Shown: piece after piece, positions 8,062 through 15,779 of the stretch
Numbering within the stretch: the first letter of the stretch is position 1
Layout: every line of letters starts with the position of its first letter
Position numbers and translations under genes: made by a program
Assembly (NCBI GenBank): GCA_964473995.1
Contig: CAYYRB010000032.1
Span: forward strand, 1 to 24,944
Origin: JAKRSD01 sp964473995
GTDB lineage: Bacteria > Bacteroidota > Bacteroidia > CAIKAF01
Length of the DNA: 24,944 nt
Direction of reading: 5' to 3'
Notes under the pieces: model-generated
Told to the model about the DNA's origin: nothing
Databases searched by the model: none
What the model saw: only the letters and a program-made list of their open reading frames with translations

Positions 8062-10788
8062 TCAATTCTTGTCGCTCATCAGCAGGAATTGCCCGTAATA
8101 GTCGAATTCCATTCCATAAATGTCCTTGACGTATATTTTATACACATATACATCATTTTTCATGGGATTGCCTGCCTTGTTCTTTCCATCCCATCCCGGG
8201 CCGTCGGGATTTTGCGTGGAGTAAAGCATTTCGCCCCAGCGGTTGAAAATACTCATTTCGAAGGCCTTCATATTGGTGAGCAGTGGCATGAAGGTTTCAT
8301 TGAGCAAATCGCCCTGAGGGGTAAAGGCCGTGGGTACATAAATGGTGGAAATACCCGTTACGATTACCGTTCCGAAGGCCGTGTCCGTGCACCCGTATTG
8401 GTTTACGATGTAAAGCGTCACGTCGTATTCCCCAGGCGTAGTGAACGTATATTGGGTATTTTGCTCGAAGGCAGAGTAAAGTGATTGAATCTGCCAAGTC
8501 CAGCTGACGGCATCATCGGAGGAATTATCGAAAAAGCTGACCAACGGATTGTTGATGGAGGGATTTGCCGGGGCATAATACAGGCCTGCGTCTGGTTTTG
8601 GCCTTACGGTGATCGATTTGGTGATGGAATCCGTGCACCCATAGGAATTGTTGGCAATGAGCGTTATGTTATAATCGCCGTCTGAATCATATACCCCTGC
8701 CGGATTCACCTGAGAGCTTGTTTCGCCGTTTCCGAGATTCCAGGAATATCCGGTGATTTGTCCCGAAACATTTTGGGTAGAGTTGGTAAAAAGTACAATG
8801 GCCGGTTCGCACCAGTTGGCCGAGTTGAAGGTGAAATCGGGAACAGGTGGATAATAAGTTTCAATTTCCAAGTTATCGGAAACCGTATTTCCACAACTGT
8901 CTGTAACCGTAACCGCGTACAGGGTGGTTACCTGGGGCTGTACGCTGATGTTCTGGGTGTTCTGTCCTGAACTCCAGCTCCAGGCATAGGGTGGTGTTCC
9001 GCCGGAATTTACCGGTTGAAGATTTTGGAGCAAAATGGGACAACCCGTTGAGATATCATTACCCGCATTGAGCGTTTGGGGATTAATGTTGAGAATGGTG
9101 ATGACGGTGCTGTCGAAAACAATGGTTCCGTTGCAGAGCGTATCCGCTGTCATTATGATGACGGTTTCCGGACCTTCCGTGAGGGCATCCCAAACGGGAG
9201 TCAGCGTAAGCGTTGTCGTGTTTTGATTGATCCCGAAAGAGAAGGTGGGTGGCAGGGAATAATCAGTGACGACGGTAGCCGAGCCTGCGGTGAAAACCGG
9301 GTAGGTTCTTGCCTGATTCAACAATTCCTGCCGTGTAATGGTAACGGTGACCGTCCCGCACTCTTCGTTAACCGCGGGGGAAGAGGCCGAAATATCGAAA
9401 TAAGCGGTGGGGGCATTCAGTACGTTTGCCTGAAGCGTGTCGTAGGCCGTATTGTTGCAATTGTCATTTACCTCTAAAATGAACGTTTCCGGTGTGGTAA
9501 GGATGTAATTGGTGATTTGAGGTGTGGTAAACTGTCCGTTGTTCCAGCTGTAGGTGTATGGGGGGAGTCCGCCCGTTACCACGGATGGAATGTTCAGCGT
9601 ATCGCAGGAGAGCAGATCCGGGCCTATATCCACGTTCAGCGTATCTACATTTATGAGCTGCAGCGTAATTGAAGAGGAAATGGTGCCGCCCGTGGCGCAG
9701 ACGGTATCCGTTATGGTGATGGTGACGAACGTATTCTGGTTAGATCCCGGATTGTTCAGAGTGTTCAGGGTAAAGGTTTGTGTGGAGTCGCCGGGGGGAA
9801 AGGTAAGGGATTGTGGGACTCCGGTGTAATCTATCCCATTTTGTGCCGTACCCGAAATCTGTAGCGTGTAGGTTTGACTGTCTTCCAACCCGTAGTTTCT
9901 GAATACTTCAATATCCGCGAAACTGCAACCTTCAAAGAGAACAGTGTCTACCCCTCCAATGCTGGCATCTGGGTTAATGGTTACTACGGGAGAAATAAAG
10001 CTGTTGGCTTCCAAAAACACGGCCGAATTGAGCGCTCCGTCCAACACGTCTCCCACGGCAAGGGTGATGGTGTAGGTGGAGCAGGGAACCACGGCGGCCA
10101 CGGCCGTAAGCGGAGTAGTAAATCCGTTGATGTTTACCGTGCCCTGGTTGGGGCTGTAATTATTGACAAAATATTGTGAGTTACACGGACAGGGGCCTCC
10201 GCCGGAAGGGGGTGAGCAGGTGCCTCCCGTATTTCCCGCATTTACGTTGTTGATGGTAACGGGTGTGTTCGTCCCGGGAAGCAGGGCAATGTTGGTGTTG
10301 GTGTAGTTTCCTCCTGCGGGATTCGGCCCGGAGAGAAAGAAAGCAAACACGTCGTTAAATCCGCTGCATACGTAATTCGGGTATTCGTTTGACGCAAATA
10401 CATACCTGAATTTGATTGTGTCTGAAACGGGAGTGAAAGAGAAGGTAACCTGCGCGGCGTTATTGGTGTTGCCGAATCCCAAACCGTTCAGCAGGGTGCT
10501 TCCCGGAGAACCGGCGCCGCCTAAAACTGCCGGGGGTGCGAATCCGCCGGGTGCCACAATCGTTGCCGTGCTCAGCAACATTCCGGAAGCAAAGCCGATA
10601 TTTGAGTTAGCACCGTTGAATGTGCCGAATTGAATGGCGTTTCCTTGAGAACCAATGAATGTGTATGGCACATTGCCTCCAATAAGCACATTCAGTGCCT
10701 GTTGCGGCGTAGCGGTTGCCACGGTAATCTGTCCAAGTGCCGTTTTTCCACAAAAAATCAAAACCAGAGCCGCTGCAAACTTTTTCAT
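8062..10788 (-). CDS. Large secreted adhesin-like protein: choice-of-anchor L, Calx-beta, PKD modules, T9SS type B tail
   Basis: 908 residues with a clear signal peptide (MKKFAAALVLIFCGKTALGQ). Residues about 25-265 match the choice-of-anchor L domain (ATPQQALNVLIG, GFASGMLLST, FRYVFASNEYP, FNDVFAFFLSGP). Two Calx-beta-like modules (about 275-385 and 460-570; note GIDYTGVP and VTDYSLPP) alternate with two SprB/PKD-like modules carrying GGxPPYxxSW. Two further PKD modules follow (about 650-810, GYSWNLGNGE and GEYDVTLYIVNQYGCTD). The last ~90 residues (IYVPTAFTPQGDLLNETF, FNRWGEMLY, GWDGKNKAGNPM, DVYVYKI) are the gliding-motility-associated type B T9SS domain. Such proteins are exported by T9SS and held at the surface, often with a PorP/SprF partner, which is not visible here. 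The promoter at 10829-10860 is the best in the window, so this gene is probably well expressed and leads the transcript into the VWA gene. Confidence 0.92.
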   Translation of the reverse strand: MKKFAAALVLIFCGKTALGQITVATATPQQALNVLIGGNVPYTFIGSQGNAIQFGTFNGANSNIGFASGMLLSTATIVAPGGFAPPAVLGGAGSPGSTLLNGLGFGNTNNAAQVTFSFTPVSDTIKFRYVFASNEYPNYVCSGFNDVFAFFLSGPNPAGGNYTNTNIALLPGTNTPVTINNVNAGNTGGTCSPPSGGGPCPCNSQYFVNNYSPNQGTVNINGFTTPLTAVAAVVPCSTYTITLAVGDVLDGALNSAVFLEANSFISPVVTINPDASIGGVDTVLFEGCSFADIEVFRNYGLEDSQTYTLQISGTAQNGIDYTGVPQSLTFPPGDSTQTFTLNTLNNPGSNQNTFVTITITDTVCATGGTISSSITLQLINVDTLNVDIGPDLLSCDTLNIPSVVTGGLPPYTYSWNNGQFTTPQITNYILTTPETFILEVNDNCNNTAYDTLQANVLNAPTAYFDISASSPAVNEECGTVTVTITRQELLNQARTYPVFTAGSATVVTDYSLPPTFSFGINQNTTTLTLTPVWDALTEGPETVIIMTADTLCNGTIVFDSTVITILNINPQTLNAGNDISTGCPILLQNLQPVNSGGTPPYAWSWSSGQNTQNISVQPQVTTLYAVTVTDSCGNTVSDNLEIETYYPPVPDFTFNSANWCEPAIVLFTNSTQNVSGQITGYSWNLGNGETSSQVNPAGVYDSDGDYNITLIANNSYGCTDSITKSITVRPKPDAGLYYAPANPSINNPLVSFFDNSSDDAVSWTWQIQSLYSAFEQNTQYTFTTPGEYDVTLYIVNQYGCTDTAFGTVIVTGISTIYVPTAFTPQGDLLNETFMPLLTNMKAFEMSIFNRWGEMLYSTQNPDGPGWDGKNKAGNPMKNDVYVYKIYVKDIYGMEFDYYGQFLLMSDKN

Positions 10789-10828
10789 TACCCTAAATTT
10801 TGGTTTTTTAAAAGCCGGTTAACAGAAT

Positions 10829-10860
10829 CAAAACTAAAACTTTGACTTGATTTTCACAAA
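10829..10860 (-). promoter_or_regulatory. Bacteroidota promoter for the 908-residue adhesin-like gene
   Basis: On the minus strand TTTG (10860-10857) is followed by exactly 20 bases and TAGTTTTG (10836-10829). Both boxes match the Bacteroidota consensus TTTG / TAnnTTTG with ideal spacing. Transcription should start near 10822, leaving a leader of about 34 bases before the ATG at 10788. Confidence 0.75.
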
Positions 10861-10869
10861 TTTTCACAA

Positions 10870-11322
10870 TTATTTTTTAAGCCGCCGCGAAATAATTTTG
10901 GCATAAAGCGGCTTTCTGTATACGAATTGTAGCCAAATGCCCGGCGGCAGAAACCACTTAGCGATACCATTCGAAAAGGAGCATTCCACTTCGTCACGGA
11001 TTTCGGTTCCGTAAGATTTACGTATCAGCCGGTGTTTGTGTTTCCATGTTTTTATTCCAAAGGGAAGTTCAAGCCCTTCATCGGTGAAATAAATTTCTGC
11101 CTCATTTTCCTGATATTCACTTATGATTCCCTTCCAGTCTCTTAGGCCGAAAGGAGTAGTTAGCCGGAAATGAATTTTTGTGCCGGGGGCATATCCGCCG
11201 TAAGACACTAAATCCGGTTTCATCATGGGTGGGCTTAATGCACGCAGCAGATCGAAATCGAAAATCTGTATTATTTCTTCCGGTGAATGGCCTTTAACCC
11301 GGGTACTCATCTGGAATTTCAT
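10870..11322 (-). CDS. SRPBCC (START-like) superfamily protein
   Basis: 150 residues, no signal peptide. The pattern fits the ligand-binding SRPBCC fold: an N-terminal strand (MKFQMSTRVK), a helix with PEEIIQIFD, a Pro/Gly loop then GYAPGTKIHFRLTTPFGLRDWKG, and the Arg/Trp-rich WKHKHRLIRK and GTEIRDEVE strands, with a long final helix (GIWLQFVYRKPLY onward). Proteins of this size and layout are common in Bacteroidota as ligand-binding SRPBCC proteins; the ligand is not known. It is divergent from folK with only 40 bases between the starts. Confidence 0.75.
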   Translation of the reverse strand: MKFQMSTRVKGHSPEEIIQIFDFDLLRALSPPMMKPDLVSYGGYAPGTKIHFRLTTPFGLRDWKGIISEYQENEAEIYFTDEGLELPFGIKTWKHKHRLIRKSYGTEIRDEVECSFSNGIAKWFLPPGIWLQFVYRKPLYAKIISRRLKK

Positions 11323-11362
11323 GATATGGCTTTTTTTGATGCAGGTTATATAACTTTACGGG

Positions 11363-11878
11363 GTGCAAAATAGTTTTACCGCGCGGGTTTTTATTTCGGC
11401 CGGAAGTAATTCCGGAAATCGGCTGTATTATCTCCGCGAGGCTTTGCATAAAATGGAAGGGGAGGGGTTGAGCATTGGGGAAATATCCTCCGTGTATGAA
11501 TCAGAGCCCTGGGGGTTTGAAGATCCCGTGCATTTTTTGAACATGTGCTTTTCTTGTTTTACCTCATGGAATCCGCCGGCCTTGATGAAGCACTTGCTGG
11601 ATGTGGAGGAGGCTATGGGAAGAATCCGGGATAATCAGTCTGGATATCGGTCACGTACCCTGGATTTGGACATTCTCTTCTGGGATGATCTCCACATTTA
11701 TTCCTCTGATTTGCAGATTCCTCATCCGCGTGCACATTTGCGCCGTTTTGTATTGGCTCCCATGGCCGAAATTGCTCCCGGTTTTATCCACCCCGAATAC
11801 CGAAAAAACATGGAATCGCTGTTGGCCGAATGTCCTGATCATGGAGAAATCAGACGGATTGGTCCCCTGTTTGAGTAA
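11363..11878 (+). CDS. folK: 2-amino-4-hydroxy-6-hydroxymethyldihydropteridine diphosphokinase (HPPK)
   Basis: 171 residues. The enzyme moves pyrophosphate from ATP to 6-hydroxymethyl-7,8-dihydropterin in cytosolic folate synthesis. Family marks are in order: VFISAGSNSGNR near the N terminus (usual form GSNLGDR), SSVYESEPWGF, HFLNMC, the catalytic segment AMGRIRDNQSGYRSRTLDLDIL with the two Mg-binding Asp, then IPHPRAHLRRFVLAPMAEIAP and HP. The start is GTG at 11363: an in-frame TAA lies at 11351 and the next Met comes after the conserved GSN motif, so no ATG start is possible. No folP or folB neighbour is present. SNSGNR in place of SNLGDR is a mild variation. Confidence 0.93.
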   Translation: MQNSFTARVFISAGSNSGNRLYYLREALHKMEGEGLSIGEISSVYESEPWGFEDPVHFLNMCFSCFTSWNPPALMKHLLDVEEAMGRIRDNQSGYRSRTLDLDILFWDDLHIYSSDLQIPHPRAHLRRFVLAPMAEIAPGFIHPEYRKNMESLLAECPDHGEIRRIGPLFE

Positions 11879-11911
11879 TCAGTTTTAGCATATTTGCATT
11901 TATCAGTTCGG

Positions 11912-12472
11912 TTAAAAACCGAAGGTAAACCGCAGCGACCAGGGGGTGTTGTAAATGGTATTATTGCGGTCCCAAATGACGTTGTATAAAACAGCAACAT
12001 TGGTAAAGGCACGCCGCCCAAAATTCTGCTGATAACCGGGGCCCAAATTGAAGGCATTGGCGATGTTGCGCACCCATTTCCCGTTGGCGTTGGAAAAGGA
12101 CGTAGGATAGTTCATAAATTCATATTCCCCGTGCAGAAAAATACCTTTCCACACAAAAAATTGCTGAAAAAGACGTCCTCCGATGAGGTGATAGCCCTGT
12201 CCGAAATAATTGGTGTAAATGTAGTTGATGCCCACTCCCGCTCGATAACGTTCGGTCACTTTATACCCAACGATGGGAGCAATGTTTACGTAGGTTACCT
12301 GCCCTATCTGTAGACCAAGGTTTCCACCGAAAAAAAACCGGTCGATGACTTTTTCTTTTCTCACGGGCGGCGCAGCGTCCGGTCCGAAGGGATTCGGTTC
12401 TTGGGCCCTTCCCGGCATGGCCAAAAACCAAAGAAGCATCAAAAGCAATACATGTATTATGTTCCCTTTCAT
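11912..12472 (-). CDS. Small outer-membrane beta-barrel-like protein
   Basis: 186 residues. A signal peptide (about 1-24, core VLLLMLLWFLAM, ending RAQ) is followed by a short Pro-rich segment and then alternating amphipathic strands rich in Gly, Tyr, Phe and Asn (FFFGGNLGLQIGQVTYVNIAP, YRAGVGINYIYTNYFG, GIFLHGEYEFM), ending in FTFGF. A terminal Phe and strand-turn pattern of about ten residues per strand suggest an 8-stranded outer-membrane barrel. This type is widespread in Bacteroidota as an uncharacterised conserved outer-membrane protein. It is divergent from the DUF2723 gene and convergent with folK. Confidence 0.72.
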   Translation of the reverse strand: MKGNIIHVLLLMLLWFLAMPGRAQEPNPFGPDAAPPVRKEKVIDRFFFGGNLGLQIGQVTYVNIAPIVGYKVTERYRAGVGINYIYTNYFGQGYHLIGGRLFQQFFVWKGIFLHGEYEFMNYPTSFSNANGKWVRNIANAFNLGPGYQQNFGRRAFTNVAVLYNVIWDRNNTIYNTPWSLRFTFGF

Positions 12473-12609
12473 CTGCGCAAAGTTGCGAAAACAACGGCAA
12501 GATAACGCATACCCGGGAATTTTAGTTTATTCCTTTTCGGGTTTACTTGTCGTGGTAATAATTGCGGGGCTATTTTCAAAGGAAAGTTCGCCATTTCCAA
12601 ATACATTTA

Positions 12610-12617
12610 TACTTTCG
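12610..12617 (+). promoter_or_regulatory. Possible -7 promoter element for the DUF2723 gene
   Basis: TACTTTCG differs by one base from TAnnTTTG and lies 30 bases before the ATG at 12648. TTC sits 20 bases upstream where TTTG is expected. A weak call from position and partial match. Confidence 0.3.
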
Positions 12618-12647
12618 CAGATAAACCAAATTTTAGGCTTCCGCTTT

Positions 12648-15600
12648 ATGATGCATTATCGCTTTTGGAACAACATGTTGGGATGGGTTACTTTTTTGGT
12701 GGCCTTTTTTACCTATTTCTTTACCATGGAGCCCACCACCAGTTTCTGGGATTGCGGGGAATTCATTGCATCGTCTTACAAACTGCAGGTAGGGCACCCT
12801 CCCGGCGCTCCGCTGTTCCTGATGATCGGAAGATTATTTTCGCTTATGGCGGGTGGCGATGTTGCACAGGTGGCCTACTGGATTAATATGGTTTCGGTGG
12901 TTACCTCCGCCTTCACTATCGCATTTCTTTTTTGGACCATTACCATTTTGGCCCGAAAAATAGCCGCGCAGGCTCACGGCACGGCCGACGGAGACAAACT
13001 CCCCCTAGGTACGCGCATCGCCGTTCTGGGCTCAGGACTTATCGGCGCACTTGCCTACACCTTTTCCGATACATTTTGGTTTTCGGCGGTTGAAGCCGAA
13101 GTTTATGCAGCGTCTTCTCTTTTTACGGCCGTTGTTTTTTGGGCCATGCTGCGCTGGGATGAAAGCGCCGATGAGCCCCATGCTGACCGCTGGCTAGTGC
13201 TCATCGCTTATCTGATGGGACTTTCCATCGGGGTGCACTTGCTGAACCTCCTTACCATTCCCGCGTTGGCGTTCATTTATTATTTCCGCCGGTACAAACC
13301 CACTTTAGTGGGATCAATCGGAACTCTTTTTCTTGGCGGGTTTTTCCTCGTTTTTGTGCAATATGGCATCATTCCCGGGTTGGTGGAAGGTGCCGGTGTT
13401 TTTGAACAACTTTTTACCGACACCTTCGGCCTGCCCTTTTACAGCGGGTTTGTGTTCTTTATTCTGGTGATTGCGGCATTTATCGGCTTGGGCCTTTGGT
13501 TTACCACAAACCGGCAGGCGCCCCTTTGGTTGTACATTTTTGCCACGGCGGTATTCTGGTTTATTCTTCAGGCGTCATTGCTGTGGGTTATTTTCGGCAT
13601 GGCTCTTTTCGGAATCACGTTTGCCGTCACCAAAAACCGTTTTCTTTCTTTCCTGTGCGCCGTTACCCTCGTGCTGCCGGGATTGTTGCTTTGGTATGGA
13701 ATTTACGGCGACAAGAGCAACGATAAATTTGCCGGACAGTCGCGACACAGCGAATACTCTACGTTAAACCTGGTTATTTCCTTTTTCGCGGTCATCCTGT
13801 TGGGTTATACATCTTATGCGATGATTATCATCCGCTCCAATGCGAATACACCCATGGATGAAAATAATCCGGCGGATGTGTTTTCCCTGTTGGCCTATCT
13901 GAACCGTGAACAGTATGGCTCCCAGCCACTTTTTTACGGCCCGTATTATTACGCCAATCCCACGGGTTATGAAGACAAAGGTCCTATGATTACCCGTGCT
14001 TACACGATTTTGGATGAGCGAGGAAAACAGGTCAATTTTTTCACTGAAAAATTTGAAGCGGATAATTTCATCCGCCTTTCGGAAAAGGAAGGAAAAAAAT
14101 ACAAAATCGGGTATAGCTATCTGGAAACCGACCGTAAAAAGGAGCCCACTTATGCTTCTTCCGAAAGCACGATTTTTCCGCGTATGTGGAGTCCGCAGGG
14201 GCAGCATGTGCGTGAGTATAAATATTGGGGAAAAATTAAACAGGGTGCCAAACCTACTTTCGGCAACAACCTGACCTTCTTTTTCCGCTACCACATCGTA
14301 CACATGTACAACCGTTATTTCATGTGGAATTTCGTGGGCCGTCAGAACGATATGCAGGGCAACGGCGAGGCTGTTAATGGAAATTGGATCAGCGGCATTC
14401 CCTTCATCGATGAATTGGTTACGGGTGCACCGCAATCCAAGCTGCCTGAGGACAGGGCGAAAAACCCGGGAAGAAACCGCTATTATTTTCTTCCGCTTAT
14501 TTTAGGTTTGATCGGTTTTGCCTATCAGATGATGCGTTCCAACCGCAGTTTCATCATCGTGTTCATGTTGTTTTTCCTTACGGGCTACGCCATTGTGCTC
14601 TACCTGAATCAAACTCCGCTTCAGCCCCGTGAGCGCGATTACGCCTATGCCGGATCCTTTTATGCGTTCTGTATCTGGATAGGTTTCGGTGTGTATGCCA
14701 TCCATGAATTTTTGCAAAATGCGTTGGGCAAAAAGCTGTCTTCTTCACTTGCCGCAACCGGAGCCATCTTGGTAGCCATGTCGGTGCCGCTTATTTTGGC
14801 CTTTCAAAATTATGATGACCACAACAGAGGCGGTCGTTACACGGCCCGCGATTTTGCCAAAAACTACCTGAACAGCTGCGCACCCAACGCCATCATTTTC
14901 ACCAACGGTGATAATGACACGTTCCCCTTGTGGTATGCGCAGGAGGTGGAAGGTATTCGTACCGACGTGCGCGTGGTGAACCTGAGTCTGTTGAATACCG
15001 ATTGGTATATTGATCAGATGAAGCGCGCGGCTTACGACGGCCCGGGAGTGCCTTTCGGGATGCGCCAGGATCAGTATTTGGGTTCTAAACGCGATCAGGT
15101 ATTGTTTGACCGGGAGAACGCTCAATATTATACCATCAAAGAACATTTTAATTGGCTTTTGAATGCGGAAGGTCGCAATATGGCCGATGTGGGCCGTGGT
15201 CAGAAGTTGTATTATTTCCGTTCCAACAAGTTTATCATTCCCGTGGACAGCGCGAAAGTGGTGTCCAACGGTACCGTTCCTAAGGGTTTGGAAAGCCGCG
15301 TGGAGAAAGAAATCCGCATAGAAATAGACCGCCCCTATGTACTCAAAAGTGACCTGATGATTCTTTCACTCCTGAATAATTTCAATTGGGATCGCCCGGT
15401 ATACTTTGCCATTACGGTGGGCGAAGATTTCATGGGTCTTGAGGATTATTTTCAGTTGGAAGGAATGGCCTACCGTTTCGTGCCTTTCAAAGCGAATTCG
15501 CACGATCGGCAGCCGGGAGAGATCAACTCGGAAATCATGTATGACAACGTGATGAATAAGTTTGCCTGGGGCAACATGAACGATCCTAAGGTGTATCTGG

Positions 15601-15779
15601 ACGAAACCAATATGCGGATGACCTTTAATTTCCGCAACAGCTTTGTNNNNNNNNNNNNNNNNNNNNNNNNNNNNNNNNNNNNNNNNNNNNNNNNNNNNNN
15701 NNNNNNNNNNNNNNNNNNNNNNNNNNNNNNNNNNNNNNNNNNNNNNAGATACCACGGGAAATTGAGGGTGGGGCAATGA
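12648..15779 (+). CDS. DUF2723 family membrane protein (TMEM260-like, putative GT-C O-glycosyltransferase), interrupted by an assembly gap
   Basis: Start taken at the paired ATGs 12648/12651 (MMHYRFWNNMLGW), which is where family members begin; an open frame reaching back to 12345 would overlap the divergent gene. About 999 residues are readable before the N run at 15647. The first loop carries MEPTTSFWDCGEF (Asp35, Glu38) and then GHPPGAPLF, the family signature; many membrane helices follow, and a soluble C-terminal part includes NAIIFTNGDNDTFPLWYAQEVEG. DUF2723 is related to GT-C enzymes; the human relative TMEM260 O-mannosylates Ig-like (IPT) domains, while bacterial members are uncharacterised. 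After the gap the same frame would end at 15779 in an ATGA overlap with the next gene, but since the true gap length is unknown this frame, and so the C terminus, is uncertain. A tail of roughly 100-150 residues may be hidden. Confidence 0.88.
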   Translation: MMHYRFWNNMLGWVTFLVAFFTYFFTMEPTTSFWDCGEFIASSYKLQVGHPPGAPLFLMIGRLFSLMAGGDVAQVAYWINMVSVVTSAFTIAFLFWTITILARKIAAQAHGTADGDKLPLGTRIAVLGSGLIGALAYTFSDTFWFSAVEAEVYAASSLFTAVVFWAMLRWDESADEPHADRWLVLIAYLMGLSIGVHLLNLLTIPALAFIYYFRRYKPTLVGSIGTLFLGGFFLVFVQYGIIPGLVEGAGVFEQLFTDTFGLPFYSGFVFFILVIAAFIGLGLWFTTNRQAPLWLYIFATAVFWFILQASLLWVIFGMALFGITFAVTKNRFLSFLCAVTLVLPGLLLWYGIYGDKSNDKFAGQSRHSEYSTLNLVISFFAVILLGYTSYAMIIIRSNANTPMDENNPADVFSLLAYLNREQYGSQPLFYGPYYYANPTGYEDKGPMITRAYTILDERGKQVNFFTEKFEADNFIRLSEKEGKKYKIGYSYLETDRKKEPTYASSESTIFPRMWSPQGQHVREYKYWGKIKQGAKPTFGNNLTFFFRYHIVHMYNRYFMWNFVGRQNDMQGNGEAVNGNWISGIPFIDELVTGAPQSKLPEDRAKNPGRNRYYFLPLILGLIGFAYQMMRSNRSFIIVFMLFFLTGYAIVLYLNQTPLQPRERDYAYAGSFYAFCIWIGFGVYAIHEFLQNALGKKLSSSLAATGAILVAMSVPLILAFQNYDDHNRGGRYTARDFAKNYLNSCAPNAIIFTNGDNDTFPLWYAQEVEGIRTDVRVVNLSLLNTDWYIDQMKRAAYDGPGVPFGMRQDQYLGSKRDQVLFDRENAQYYTIKEHFNWLLNAEGRNMADVGRGQKLYYFRSNKFIIPVDSAKVVSNGTVPKGLESRVEKEIRIEIDRPYVLKSDLMILSLLNNFNWDRPVYFAITVGEDFMGLEDYFQLEGMAYRFVPFKANSHDRQPGEINSEIMYDNVMNKFAWGNMNDPKVYLDETNMRMTFNFRNSFXXXXXXXXXXXXXXXXXXXXXXXXXXXXXXXXXXRYHGKLRVGQ
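15647..15746. other. Assembly gap (100 N) in the DUF2723 / GT39 junction
   Basis: Exactly 100 N, the conventional placeholder for unknown length. It removes the C-terminal coding part of the DUF2723 gene and perhaps the true start of the following gene. Neither flank is repeated elsewhere in the window. Confidence 0.99.

Noticed and set aside
11907..11923. Inverted repeat TTCGGTT/AACCGAA at the 3' end of the outer-membrane gene as a terminator
   Set aside because: Overlaps the stop codon and is followed by no T run on either strand; could be chance.
12345..12647. N-terminal extension of the DUF2723 frame by 101 codons
   Set aside because: It overlaps the signal peptide region of the divergent outer-membrane gene, and the family begins at the MMHYRFWNN methionines.
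13764..14435. 223-codon minus-strand open frame inside the DUF2723 gene
   Set aside because: Antisense shadow of a well-supported coding region; no recognisable domain.
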